Shown here: piece after piece, positions 28,823 to 39,001 of the stretch | Layout: every line of letters starts with the position of its first letter | Position numbering within the stretch: the stretch's first letter is position 1 | Assembly: GCA_017301975.1 (NCBI GenBank) | Contig: JAFLEI010000022.1 | Coordinates: 1-64,000 of the forward strand | DNA length: 64,000 nt | Reading direction: 5' to 3' | From: Verrucomicrobiota bacterium | GTDB taxonomy: Bacteria; Verrucomicrobiota; Verrucomicrobiia; Verrucomicrobiales; Verrucomicrobiaceae | The notes under the pieces: model-generated | The model's database searches: none | What the model saw: the letters and a program-made list of their open reading frames with translations, nothing else | Told to the model about the DNA's origin: nothing | Made by a program: the position numbers and the translations under genes

Positions 28823-29932
28823 ATGCCTGATGACTACACACCCGCCACCATCGCCGACGTCCGGCGTTTGCGTGACACCCTGGATCAGCAGGGAAAAAAA
28901 CTGGTCTTCACCAATGGCTGCTTCGATCTCCTGCACGCAGGCCATGTGCGCTACCTTGAGCAGGCGCGTGCCCTCGGAGATGCCATGGTGGTCGCCTTGA
29001 ATTCAGATGAGTCCGTGCGCCAGCTCAAAGGCCCGGATCGTCCGCTCAATCCCGAGCACGATCGTGCGGAGGTGATGTCCGCGCTGCGTGCTGTGGATGC
29101 CGTCGTCGTGTTCGATGATGAACGCGCCACCTCCCTCATCGAAGCCATCCGCCCTCATGTGTATGCGAAAGGCGGTGACTACACCGTCGAGTCCCTCAAT
29201 CGTGAAGAACGCACCGCCCTGGAGGAGGCTGGCGCGCAGATCTGCATCCTGCCACTCGTCCCCGGGCGCTCCACCACGAAGACCATTAACAAGATGCAGG
29301 CGGGTGATTCCGGCGCACCAGGAAGCGGCCTGCTGCGTCTCGCCGTGCTGGGCTCCGGTGCTGGGTCCAACCTGCGCGCCATCATCGCCGCCATCCAAGC
29401 GAACACCCTGCGGGCTGAAATCGCCATCACGCTCAGCGATCAGGCTGACTCAGGCTTTCGTGAAATCGCCCGCTCGGCGGGGCTGCCGGCGCTGTATGTG
29501 AACGGGGGTGACAATCCTCGCCGCCTCAGCGAAGCGGCGCAGAAAGAAATCTTCGAACACCTGGAGCGTGCACGCGTGGATGTCGTCGTGCTCGCTGGAT
29601 TCATGCGCATTCTCAAAGAGCCTGTGATCAGCGCGTATGCAGGTCGCATTGTGAACGTGCACCCGTCGCTGCTGCCGAAATTCAAAGGGGCCAATGCGCC
29701 CCAGCTTGCCATCGATGAAGGCGAGCTGGAAACCGGCTGCACCGTGCACCTCGTCACTGCGGAGATTGATGGCGGGCGCATTCTCGGCCAGGCCACGGTG
29801 CCCGTAAACATCGGCGACACAGCGGAGACGCTGCATGCGCGGATCAAGGTCGAGGAGCACAAGCTGCTGCCGCATGTGCTGAATGAATGGCGTGAACGTG
29901 GTCTGCCCGTGCGAGGTGCGGGGGCGTCATGA
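28823..29932 (+). CDS. Fusion: heptose-1-P adenylyltransferase (HldE-C) + PurN
   Basis: This 369-residue protein joins two enzymes. Residues 1-160 are a nucleotidyltransferase of the RfaE2/HldE C-terminal type: VFTNGCFDLLHAGHVRYLEQA contains the HxGH motif, and KGGDYTVESLNREER and GRSTTKTINKM are family marks. It would activate D-glycero-beta-D-manno-heptose 1-phosphate for LPS core. Residues 168-365 are a glycinamide ribonucleotide formyltransferase (PurN): GSNLRAIIAAI, AGFMRILK, NVHPSLLPKF and GCTVHLV are present. Both halves look intact. No pathway links heptose activation and purine synthesis. It overlaps the helicase start by ATGA. Confidence 0.88.
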   Translation: MPDDYTPATIADVRRLRDTLDQQGKKLVFTNGCFDLLHAGHVRYLEQARALGDAMVVALNSDESVRQLKGPDRPLNPEHDRAEVMSALRAVDAVVVFDDERATSLIEAIRPHVYAKGGDYTVESLNREERTALEEAGAQICILPLVPGRSTTKTINKMQAGDSGAPGSGLLRLAVLGSGAGSNLRAIIAAIQANTLRAEIAITLSDQADSGFREIARSAGLPALYVNGGDNPRRLSEAAQKEIFEHLERARVDVVVLAGFMRILKEPVISAYAGRIVNVHPSLLPKFKGANAPQLAIDEGELETGCTVHLVTAEIDGGRILGQATVPVNIGDTAETLHARIKVEEHKLLPHVLNEWRERGLPVRGAGAS

Positions 29933-31935
29933 GCGGCTTCACCGGAACACTCAACCCGCAGCAGCGCGAGGCCGCCACGACCATCAATGGTCCGCTGCTC
30001 ATTCTCGCAGGTGCGGGCACCGGGAAGACACGCGTGCTCACCGCGCGCATCAGCTACATGGTGAACGAGGGCATCAACCCCAAGAACATCCTCTCCGTCA
30101 CCTTCACCAACAAGGCGGCCAATGAAATGCGCGAGCGTATCAAAGGCATGGTCCGCGACGGCCTGGGCAAAAAGGTCGTGGTGGGCACCTTCCATGCGTT
30201 TTGTGTTCGCCTGCTGCGCGAGTTTGCCGAGCACGTGGGCTACAAAAACAACTTCGCCATCTACAGTCAGGGCGAGCAGGAGACGCTGATCAAGCGCGTG
30301 CTGCAGACCCTGCTGGTGAAGGACGAGACGCTGGACCCCAGCATGGCGCTCTCACGCATCAGCAAAGCGAAGAACGCCGGCGAAGGGCTGGGAGATCCCA
30401 AGGAAAGTCTCGATGCCGCTGTCATGGAAAAGTACATGGACGAGATGCGCGGGCTGAACGTGATGGACTTCGATGACCTCATCATCCTCGGCGTTCGTCT
30501 GCTGGAAGAAAACGCCCAGGTGCGTGCCACGGTGCAGAGCCGCCACCACTATGTGATGGTGGACGAATTCCAGGACACCAACTCACTGCAGATGCGACTG
30601 CTGCGTGCCTTGGTGCCCGCGCCGTACAACGTCTGCGTGGTGGGAGATGACGACCAGTCCATCTACGGCTGGCGCGGTGCGGAGATCACCAACATCACCG
30701 AGTTCGAAAACTTCTTCCCCAACCCGCATGTGGTGAAGCTGGAGGAAAACTACCGCAGCACCACGCCCATCCTGCACACGGCGAACAGCCTCATCAAAAA
30801 CAACGTGGGCCGCCGCCCCAAGTCCCTGTGGAGCCGCAACAACGGCAGCGATCTGGTGCGCCTCATTGCCAACGAAGATGACAAGGAGGAGGCGGACATG
30901 ATTGCCAAGGAAGTGGAGACTGCTCACTTCGCGAACAAGCAGCCGCTGGAGGAATTCGCCGTGCTCTTCCGCACCAACGATCAGTCGCGCGTGCTGGAGC
31001 AGGCCTTCCGCCAGCGCAAGATCGCCTACCGTGTGGTCGGTGCGCGCAGCTTCTTTGACCGGCGTGAGGTGAAGGACATTGTGAGTTATCTCTCGGTACT
31101 GCACAATCCGCACGATGACATGGCGCTGCTGCGCATTTTAAACACCCCCACACGCGGCATCGGCAGCGCCACCGCCGAGCTCGCGCGTGAGCGCAGCATG
31201 GAGAAGCACCACAGCATCTGGGTGGCGCTGTGCGACGAGGAATTCCTGCGCCAGATCCCCGAGAAGGGGCGCAATGCCATTCGCCTTTTCACCGCGCTCA
31301 TCGTCAAATACTCCGGCCCGGCCAGCACCCCTGGCACCAATCTCGTGGACATGACGCAGGCCCTGATTCTTGAGACCGGCTACATGGAGCATCTCAAAAA
31401 AGCCGCCAAGGAGCCGGAAGATTTTGCCGGCTGGGAAAACGGCATCAATGAACTGTTCAAGAGCATGACCAATCATGCCGAGCGCGACCGCGCCAGCGGC
31501 CTCGCGGGTTTCCTGGATGAAGTCAGCCTCAATGACGAGCGTGAAGAAAAGGACGACATCGAAAAGAAAAAAGGCGTGTGCCTGATCACCATGCACGCTT
31601 CCAAGGGACTCGAATTTCCCGTCGTCTTTCTTCCCGGCATGGAGCAGGGCATCCTGCCGCACAAGCGCAGCTTTGACGAAGGTCGTGTGGATGAAGAGCG
31701 CCGCCTCTTTTATGTGGGCATCACCCGTGCCAAGCAGAAGCTCACCCTCAGCCACACGCGCACACGCATGAAGTGGGGCAAAAAGCAGAGCAACATGCCC
31801 AGCACTTTCCTCAAGGAGCTTGACCGCAAATACGTGGAGGAGCTCGACTACACCAAGCACATGAACGAAACCACGACGCAGGAGGAAAACACCAACTTCT
31901 TCTCCGGCCTGCGCGCCATGCTGGCGGACAAGTAA
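29929..31935 (+). CDS. ATP-dependent DNA helicase, UvrD/Rep/PcrA type
   Basis: This 668-residue superfamily I helicase opens with the Q-motif NPQQREAA and Walker A GAGTGKTRVL at about residue 27. DEFQDTNSLQ is the Walker B, DDQSIYGWRGA motif III, and ENYRSTTPILHTAN motif IV. TMHASKGLEFPVVFLPGMEQG and VGITRAKQKLTLSH are motifs V and VI. The length is near Rep (about 670) and shorter than PcrA or UvrD. Rep, PcrA and UvrD cannot be told apart by motif. It overlaps the fusion gene start-to-stop, and tgt follows, giving a three-gene unit. Confidence 0.94.
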   Translation: MSGFTGTLNPQQREAATTINGPLLILAGAGTGKTRVLTARISYMVNEGINPKNILSVTFTNKAANEMRERIKGMVRDGLGKKVVVGTFHAFCVRLLREFAEHVGYKNNFAIYSQGEQETLIKRVLQTLLVKDETLDPSMALSRISKAKNAGEGLGDPKESLDAAVMEKYMDEMRGLNVMDFDDLIILGVRLLEENAQVRATVQSRHHYVMVDEFQDTNSLQMRLLRALVPAPYNVCVVGDDDQSIYGWRGAEITNITEFENFFPNPHVVKLEENYRSTTPILHTANSLIKNNVGRRPKSLWSRNNGSDLVRLIANEDDKEEADMIAKEVETAHFANKQPLEEFAVLFRTNDQSRVLEQAFRQRKIAYRVVGARSFFDRREVKDIVSYLSVLHNPHDDMALLRILNTPTRGIGSATAELARERSMEKHHSIWVALCDEEFLRQIPEKGRNAIRLFTALIVKYSGPASTPGTNLVDMTQALILETGYMEHLKKAAKEPEDFAGWENGINELFKSMTNHAERDRASGLAGFLDEVSLNDEREEKDDIEKKKGVCLITMHASKGLEFPVVFLPGMEQGILPHKRSFDEGRVDEERRLFYVGITRAKQKLTLSHTRTRMKWGKKQSNMPSTFLKELDRKYVEELDYTKHMNETTTQEENTNFFSGLRAMLADK

Positions 31936-31954
31936 CCGCGTGCCGCTGCGTTCC

Positions 31955-33616
31955 ATGTCGCCCTCCCGTCTCAATTTCCAGCTCGATGCCCAGACCAGCG
32001 ACTCCCGTGCCCGCGCCACCACGTTTCACACGCTGCATGGCACCATCCAGTCGCCGCTCTTCATGCCCGTGGGCACACAGGCCACGGTGAAGGCGCAAAC
32101 GCAGGAGTCCCTCCACACCTCCGGCTCACAGATCCTTCTCGCCAACACCTACCACCTCCTGCTGCGTCCCGGCCCCGATGTCTTCACCAAGCTCGGAGGC
32201 ATTCACCGCTTCATGAACTGGCCCGGCTCCGTGCTCACGGACTCCGGCGGTTATCAGATCTTCTCGCTGCCGCACTCGCGCTCCATGACAGAGAAGGGGG
32301 CCGTTTTTCAAAGCTACGTCGATGGCCAGCGCATCCTCCTCAGCCCGGAACTCAGCATTCAAACGCAGCGCGCCATCGGCAGCGACATCATGATGGTGCT
32401 CGACCAGTGCATCCCATCCACCGCCGATGAAAAAACAACTCGCGCCGCCCTGCAGATTACCCAGCGCTGGGCCGTTCGCAGTCTCGCAGCGCGTGAAGAC
32501 TCACCTCAGTCCATGTTTGGCATCGTGCAGGGCGCGCTCTATCCGCATCTCCGTCGCGAGAGCGCCGAGGGCCTGATGCAGATCGACTTTGACGGCTTCG
32601 CCATCGGCGGTCTCGCCGTGGGGGAAGAGAAAAACGAGCGCGAAGACGTGTGCGAACTCACCGCCGCCCTGTTTCCATCTGATCGCCCACGCTACCTCAT
32701 GGGCGTCGGCACGCCGGTGGATGTGCTGGAGGCCGTGCACCGTGGCGTGGACATGTTCGACTGCATCATCCCCACGCAAGTCGCCAAACGCGGCACCGCC
32801 TTCACTTCCCGCGGCATCGTGGAGCTGCGCCGCTCCGTGTACAAATTCAGCGAGGACCGCCTCGATCCCACCTGCACCTGCCCGGTGTGCGCCACACACA
32901 GCCGCGCTTATCTGCACCACCTTACCAAGACGCAGGAGCCGCTGGGCTGGACTCTCGTCGGCCAGCACAACATCCACTTCTACCACCAGCTCATGCGCGA
33001 GATCCGCCAGAGCATCCTCGAAGACCGCTTCCTCCCGCTCTACCGCGAACGCCGCGAGATCCTACAGATCGAAGACGTGGACCATCCCGTCACGCATCCG
33101 AAACGCACCTCCACCAAAGTGCACCACGAAGGCGACTACGAACTCCACGGCCAGCCCCCCGCCATCCTGCACACGACTTCGCTTCGTATCATCCCCACCA
33201 CCCCGCAGCTCGATCCCGCCATCGAGTCCCAGGTCGTCCAACTCCTCCGTCAGCCCGCAGATTCACCGCCGCTCGTCGTCTGGGACACTCATCTCGATGC
33301 CGCCGCCACCGCCATCGCTCTCATTCTCCTCTACGAAGCCGCCAAAGGCCCTCTCCGTCCCCTCCATCTCGTCAGCTTCAGCGCCGATCTCTCCCCGCTG
33401 CGCCTCGCCCTCCATCACAAGCGCCACTTCCCCTACCTCCGCCACGGCGCCGCCGACACCCTTATCCGCCGCGACGCCTGGGAATCCCGCTACTGCCCCG
33501 GCCTCAAGTGGACCCTCATCCACGGCTCACACGCCGACATGCAGGCGCAGGCACCCGCAGCGGATGTTGTCGTGGAAAGTACTCACGAGCTCCCGGCAGG
33601 AGAGGGATCATCCTGA
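31955..33616 (+). CDS. tgt: tRNA-guanine transglycosylase with truncated MnmC-like tail
   Basis: Residues 1-375 are a complete bacterial TGT, which swaps G34 for preQ1 in His, Asp, Asn and Tyr tRNAs. FMPVGTQATVKAQTQ, LTDSGGYQIFSLPH, and the zinc site in DPTCTCPVCATHSRAYLHHL are seen. Residues about 385-540 are a second domain: LVVWDTHLDAAATAIALILLY, LHLVSFSADLSPLRLAL and LKWTLIHGSHADMQ fit the MnmC/DUF752 SAM-methyltransferase fold. It stops just before the expected D-P-F-S acidic motif, at the edge of repeat DNA, and the last 13 residues (ESTHELPAGEGSS) are repeat-derived. I chose ATG 31955 over GTG 31940. Confidence 0.9.
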   Translation: MSPSRLNFQLDAQTSDSRARATTFHTLHGTIQSPLFMPVGTQATVKAQTQESLHTSGSQILLANTYHLLLRPGPDVFTKLGGIHRFMNWPGSVLTDSGGYQIFSLPHSRSMTEKGAVFQSYVDGQRILLSPELSIQTQRAIGSDIMMVLDQCIPSTADEKTTRAALQITQRWAVRSLAAREDSPQSMFGIVQGALYPHLRRESAEGLMQIDFDGFAIGGLAVGEEKNEREDVCELTAALFPSDRPRYLMGVGTPVDVLEAVHRGVDMFDCIIPTQVAKRGTAFTSRGIVELRRSVYKFSEDRLDPTCTCPVCATHSRAYLHHLTKTQEPLGWTLVGQHNIHFYHQLMREIRQSILEDRFLPLYRERREILQIEDVDHPVTHPKRTSTKVHHEGDYELHGQPPAILHTTSLRIIPTTPQLDPAIESQVVQLLRQPADSPPLVVWDTHLDAAATAIALILLYEAAKGPLRPLHLVSFSADLSPLRLALHHKRHFPYLRHGAADTLIRRDAWESRYCPGLKWTLIHGSHADMQAQAPAADVVVESTHELPAGEGSS

Positions 33617-33745
33617 TCCCTCAACGCGCCGCGTTCATCCAGCCCCCCGCGCTACCCAACGCCGAACGTCCCGCCTTACCCAGCGCTTCCAAACTGGGAC
33701 CAAGATGGTCCCCCTCCTGCCAAGCCATCCAGCGCCTCGTGCGCT
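33576..33745. repeat. Repeat block that truncates the tgt tail
   Basis: It starts AAAGTACTCACGAGCTC (33576-33592), the opening of the 47.4-kb element family. Then comes GGCAGGAG, the hairpin GAGGGATCA-TCC-TGATCCCTC (33602-33622), a variant of the 19-base flank, and GGGACCA-AGA-TGGTCCC (33696-33712) followed by CCTCCTGCC. The tgt reading frame ends within it at 33616. Confidence 0.87.
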
Positions 33746-33748
33746 GCC

Positions 33749-34006
33749 TCACTTCGTGACATCAATGTCATGCGTCTTCGGCTCAGCCTTCCCATCCGTC
33801 CCCTTGCGCCGCAAAAAATGCCCGATGTCCACGCCGAAGTAGGCCAGGCAGATAATCAAGAGCGCCGTCGCCGCCGCTTCATCCAGATTGCCAAAAATGG
33901 GGATGTTGTCCGGAATGAATTCCGCCACACCGAATCCGATGTTCAGCAGGTAAAGCGCCGACACAATGCCCGAGCAGAGCACCAGAATATCGCGGATCAG
34001 TTTCAT
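33749..34006 (-). CDS. Small membrane protein, DUF1232-like
   Basis: This 85-residue protein has two membrane helices: residues 7-27 and about 46-62 (AAATALLIICLAYFGVDIG). IPDNIPIFGNLDEAAATALL resembles the DUF1232/YkvA core (D-x-I-P-x-x-I-P-x-x-G-x-L-D). The C-terminus is hydrophilic (RRKGTDGKAEPKTHDIDV). The function is unknown. It converges on tgt across the repeat block. Confidence 0.72.
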   Translation of the reverse strand: MKLIRDILVLCSGIVSALYLLNIGFGVAEFIPDNIPIFGNLDEAAATALLIICLAYFGVDIGHFLRRKGTDGKAEPKTHDIDVTK

Positions 34007-34153
34007 AGAGAAGGGAAGGGGGGCGGAGGCTGGTTTATTGTGTCCGCAGTTCGCTCCTCATGCTAAAACATCCTTGAGCAAATTTTGGAATCGCAGGGCC
34101 GAGCCGAGGTGGTCCTCGGGTTGACGGCTGATTCACCCACCCCACGTTGCCTC

Positions 34154-34546
34154 ATGAACCTCGAACAAATCGACCATCTTGCCCTGCGCTGCGCTTCTTT
34201 GGAAACGACGAAGGACTGGTACATCCACACCCTGGGATTCGAGCACGTCTATCCCGGCCACGGCGGCGGCGTCCCCATCTTCCTGCGCCTCGGCACCACC
34301 TTCCTCACGCTGTTTCCGCAGAAGGAAAACGACCCACCCTCCAAGAATGGCCAGGCCTGGCATCTCGCCCTCCGCGCCGCTACGCATGCGGACTTTCTAG
34401 CCGCACAAACCGAACTCGAATCCAAGGGCATCTCCTTCCAGTTCCGCGATCACGAAATCTCCCACTCGATTTACTTCTCGGATCCCGATGGTTATTTGCT
34501 GGAGATCACGACTTATGATCTGCCGAAAGCGCCCAATCATCCGTGA
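34154..34546 (+). CDS. VOC (glyoxalase/bleomycin-resistance) family protein
   Basis: With ATG 34154 (MNLEQIDHLALRCASLETTK) this is a 130-residue protein of the vicinal-oxygen-chelate fold. IDHLALRCASLETTKDWYIH is the first beta-alpha module with the metal-ligand histidine. GQAWHLALRAATHADF and SIYFSDPDGYLLEITTY are the second module, with the closing E. Substrate cannot be told. An open frame continues 23 residues upstream without family similarity. Confidence 0.85.
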   Translation: MNLEQIDHLALRCASLETTKDWYIHTLGFEHVYPGHGGGVPIFLRLGTTFLTLFPQKENDPPSKNGQAWHLALRAATHADFLAAQTELESKGISFQFRDHEISHSIYFSDPDGYLLEITTYDLPKAPNHP

Positions 34547-34590
34547 TGGGGGACTCCTGCTCGCAACAACTATTCCTGACCTTCACTACA

Positions 34591-34992
34591 ATGGAATCCA
34601 ACCCGTTACCGACAATCGGTCGCATTCAATTCTCCGTGGCGCGGGCGGTCATTCTCTTGCTCGCGGCATATTCAGCCACCCTCTGGCTCCTCATGGAAAG
34701 AGCCACGGATTGGGGTGCTCTTCTGGAGAGTTACCGGCATGAGTATGCTGGTGGTGGCAGCATGGCATTCCGCACTTTCGATGGCAGGTGCTTCGTCTCT
34801 CTGGCCATTCCCTGGGGCCTGTTTGTCTATCCTTCAGCTCTGATTGCCGCACTGTCATTCCTTGCTGCAGCTTCTCACTCCAGTTCGACCCGGCAACGAA
34901 TCTGCAGACTCTCTCTGTGCGCCGCCATGTTCGCAATTCTCATGCGATTTTTCTTCCTCGGCGTTGCAAGCTGCTCGCTTGGCAGCCTCTGA
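34591..34992 (+). CDS. Hypothetical three-TM membrane protein
   Basis: I do not recognise this family. With ATG 34591 the protein has 133 residues; a start at 34543 would add 16 residues. Three hydrophobic segments occur: about 11-30 (VARAVILLLAAYSATLWLLM), 66-90 and 110-127. It lies 44 bases after the VOC gene on the same strand and may share its transcript. Nothing around it gives a job. Confidence 0.55.
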   Translation: MESNPLPTIGRIQFSVARAVILLLAAYSATLWLLMERATDWGALLESYRHEYAGGGSMAFRTFDGRCFVSLAIPWGLFVYPSALIAALSFLAAASHSSSTRQRICRLSLCAAMFAILMRFFFLGVASCSLGSL

Positions 34993-34994
34993 AG

Positions 34995-35020
34995 TGTTGC
35001 AGGCACGCACGCCTGCAACA
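34995..35020. repeat. Perfect inverted repeat, 10-bp arms
   Basis: TGTTGCAGGC (34995-35004) and GCCTGCAACA (35011-35020) surround a six-base ACGCAC centre. There is no following T run. It sits between the stop of the membrane protein gene and the 3' end of glnS, so it may act as a bidirectional terminator, or belong to the intergenic palindrome class. Confidence 0.8.
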
Positions 35021-35102
35021 GAAGGTTCCATGGTATGACATCAAGAAAGCAGACCCATTGAGTCCGCAATTGGCCTGCAAACTCTCACGCTATGGCACGC
35101 TC

Positions 35103-36803
<1,701 letters not shown>

Positions 36804-36914
36804 GGAGGGCGGAGTTTGGGCCGAAAGTTTAAAGTTCAAAGAACAAAGTTCACCTGAACCTGAACTCTGTTCGCAGTTGCACAGGCACGGAATCCGTTGT
36901 TTTTCCCCGGAACC

Positions 36915-38225
36915 ATGTCCCATCCCGCCCCAGCGCCCACGCATCTTGACATCTCAAAGCTCGGCGAGCCCATTTACCGTGGCTCCGTTCAGAATCTCTA
37001 CGCCGTGCCGGACCATCCTGGCTACGTCGTTTGCGAGACCACTCCCGCAGGCTCCGTCTTCGATGTCGGCTCCATCTTCAACATCGAAGGCAACGACCTG
37101 AACCGCGCCATCTTCCGCCACGCCATGTACTCCCGCCTCGCCAGCCCTGAGACCTGGCAGCGCGTGAAAACCGCCATCGAAAACACCCCGATGGACGCCT
37201 CCTGGCGCAAGGAACTCCTCACCGGCCCCATGGAAACCATGCTGGAGCACGGCGCAGCCACCCACCACATCGGCATGGTGGATGCCGTGACGGGTGAGAT
37301 CGTCCGCACTGGACTTCCTGAACATCCGAGCTGCTACAATGTCGTGCGCCGCTTCCCGGTGATGCACCCCCCTCAGCGCCATCTGCTGGGCACCCACGTC
37401 TTTGACTACGCCCAGTTCCATCAGAGCGCCACCTACGTCGTGCCCCTGGAGTACATCGTGCGCTTCGGCGTCACCAGCGGCTCGTCCATTTTAAAGAAAT
37501 ACCAAGGCCTCAGCGAATCGGCCAAGCGCAGCTACGAGCAGGAGCTCGGCCTCTCCAAGCCCATGGGCGTGTGGGAAATGCTGGAGCGCCCCATCTATGA
37601 CCTCACCAGCAAATACGAGCCTGAAGACCGAGCCGTGAGCAAGCAGGAGGCCCTCATGATGTCCGGCCTCAGCAGCGATGACTTCCTTCACACCGTCAAG
37701 CTGGCCATCCTCGGCGGCTGGGCCGTGCGCGAACTGCTGGAAAGCGCAGGTCTCCTCCTCTGGGACCTCAAATGGGAATTCGCCGTGGATCGCGAGGAAC
37801 TGCTCTTTGTCGATACCATCGACGCCGATTCCTTCCGTGGAACCACCTTCCTCGATGTGGAAGGTCGCAAGCTGGTCATTCACTACAACAAGCAGGCCAT
37901 GCGCGACTACTACCGCCTTGTGCATCCAGATTGGTACGCCGGCATCAATGAAGCCAAGACCCAGGCGCAGAAGATCGGCAAGCCCTTCAAACAGGTGCTC
38001 AAAGCCGGGCAGGCCGACGGCAAATGGCCGCAGACCCCTGTGGTGGACATGGAGTTCCTCGATTTGCAGGCCCGCAAAACCGCTCTCATCCGTCAGCACG
38101 TCGCCTCAGAGCGTGATGCCGCAGAGATCCGCGCTGATCTGGAAGCCGCCGGCGTGGCTGAAGTGGAGTTCTACCGCCAGCGCGGTTTGCTGGGTGATTT
38201 GCTCTCGGCAAATGCGGTGAGTTAA
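36915..38225 (+). CDS. purC: Divergent SAICAR synthetase (PurC-like)
   Basis: This 436-residue protein resembles phosphoribosylaminoimidazole-succinocarboxamide synthase, which adds aspartate to CAIR in purine synthesis. IYRGSVQNLYAVPDHPG parallels the ATP loop, VVPLEYIVRFGVTSGSSI the V-x-R-N-x-A-A-G-S block, and PIYDLTSKYE and LLLWDLKWEFA the LxDxKLEF region. DTIDADSFR stands for the D-E-F-S-P-D-S-R metal site. The protein is longer than usual, with divergent motifs (e.g. F-G-V-T-S-G replaces N-R-A-A-G-S). It could be a second enzyme of the fold. ATG 36915 is chosen over 36897. Confidence 0.75.
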   Translation: MSHPAPAPTHLDISKLGEPIYRGSVQNLYAVPDHPGYVVCETTPAGSVFDVGSIFNIEGNDLNRAIFRHAMYSRLASPETWQRVKTAIENTPMDASWRKELLTGPMETMLEHGAATHHIGMVDAVTGEIVRTGLPEHPSCYNVVRRFPVMHPPQRHLLGTHVFDYAQFHQSATYVVPLEYIVRFGVTSGSSILKKYQGLSESAKRSYEQELGLSKPMGVWEMLERPIYDLTSKYEPEDRAVSKQEALMMSGLSSDDFLHTVKLAILGGWAVRELLESAGLLLWDLKWEFAVDREELLFVDTIDADSFRGTTFLDVEGRKLVIHYNKQAMRDYYRLVHPDWYAGINEAKTQAQKIGKPFKQVLKAGQADGKWPQTPVVDMEFLDLQARKTALIRQHVASERDAAEIRADLEAAGVAEVEFYRQRGLLGDLLSANAVS

Positions 38226-38254
38226 AAACTCTTCAAAATCAGTGCCAAAAACAC

Positions 38255-38282
38255 TTGCGTGATGGATGGGAACGTTTATCCA
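38255..38282 (+). promoter_or_regulatory. Candidate promoter of the two tRNA genes
   Basis: TTGCGT (38255-38260) and TATCCA (38277-38282) are 16 bases apart, with a GC-rich stretch after the -10 as seen in stringently controlled stable-RNA promoters. The tRNA-Asn 5' end is 36 bases downstream. The -10 match is weak. Confidence 0.35.
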
Positions 38283-38317
38283 TCTCGCCCCCTTCTTCGG
38301 GAGCGGGAAAAAGTGAT

Positions 38318-38392
38318 TCCTGAGTAGCTCAGCGGTAGAGCGGGTGGCTGTTAACCACTAGGTCGTAGGTTCGAACCCTACCTCAGGAGCCA
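38318..38392 (+). tRNA. tRNA-Asn (GTT)
   Basis: The acceptor arm TCCTGAG (38318-38324) pairs with CTCAGGA (38382-38388), followed by discriminator G and an encoded CCA (38390-38392). The anticodon loop CTGTTAA has GTT at 38350-38352. The T loop GTTCGAACC is standard. All arms fold normally. NAC/NAT decoding with G34 makes it a substrate for the upstream-encoded TGT in the queuosine pathway. Confidence 0.97.
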
Positions 38393-38400
38393 TCGTCAAT

Positions 38401-38475
<75 letters not shown>

Positions 38476-38490
38476 CGATAACCCCCACAC

Positions 38491-38952
38491 GTGGTTGGCA
38501 TCATCGCAGTGAAAAACTCCATTGCCTATCTTTTCGCCATTCTTGGCTTGGCACTTTCCGTCACGAACGCGTCTGCCGTCGTCAATGTTCTTTGGAACGG
38601 GATCGCCTCCTCCCGGGCACTCATGAGCTCGTCTGAAGGCGATCCATCTCATCTGAGTGCCATTGCAGGAGAAACGATCATCGCCGTCGCAAGTCACGGG
38701 CTCCTCGCCATCGTTCCCACGGCATTGCTGTACATGGCGCTCACCGGCTTCCGTCTTCGCCAGCGCTGGTTCTATTCATGCGCCCGTATGGCTGCTGTTT
38801 ACTTTCTTTTCGTGCCGCCTTTTGCCACGGTTTACGGAATCATTTTGCTCGTCGCTCTACGCCGCCGGAAGTCAGAGTTTGCTTCAAATGCCCACGCAGC
38901 ACCGCCATCCCAATCCGCGCCCTCCCCGCCGGACTTGAATCCCAAAGCGTAG
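38491..38952 (+). CDS. Hypothetical membrane protein
   Basis: I do not recognise this family. The frame starts at a GTG (38491), 15 bases after the tRNA-Met, and gives 153 residues. Three or four membrane segments are likely: about 8-30 (IAYLFAILGLALSVTNASA), 58-85 and 100-122. The C-terminal tail is proline-rich (HAAPPSQSAPSPPDLNPKA). The first in-frame ATG comes only near residue 44, so the start is uncertain. It ends 49 bases before hemB. Confidence 0.45.
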   Translation: MVGIIAVKNSIAYLFAILGLALSVTNASAVVNVLWNGIASSRALMSSSEGDPSHLSAIAGETIIAVASHGLLAIVPTALLYMALTGFRLRQRWFYSCARMAAVYFLFVPPFATVYGIILLVALRRRKSEFASNAHAAPPSQSAPSPPDLNPKA

Positions 38953-39001
38953 CGTTTCCCCATTTGCCCTCCGTCAGCTCTCCCGCGTATATTGAGTGGT
39001 G

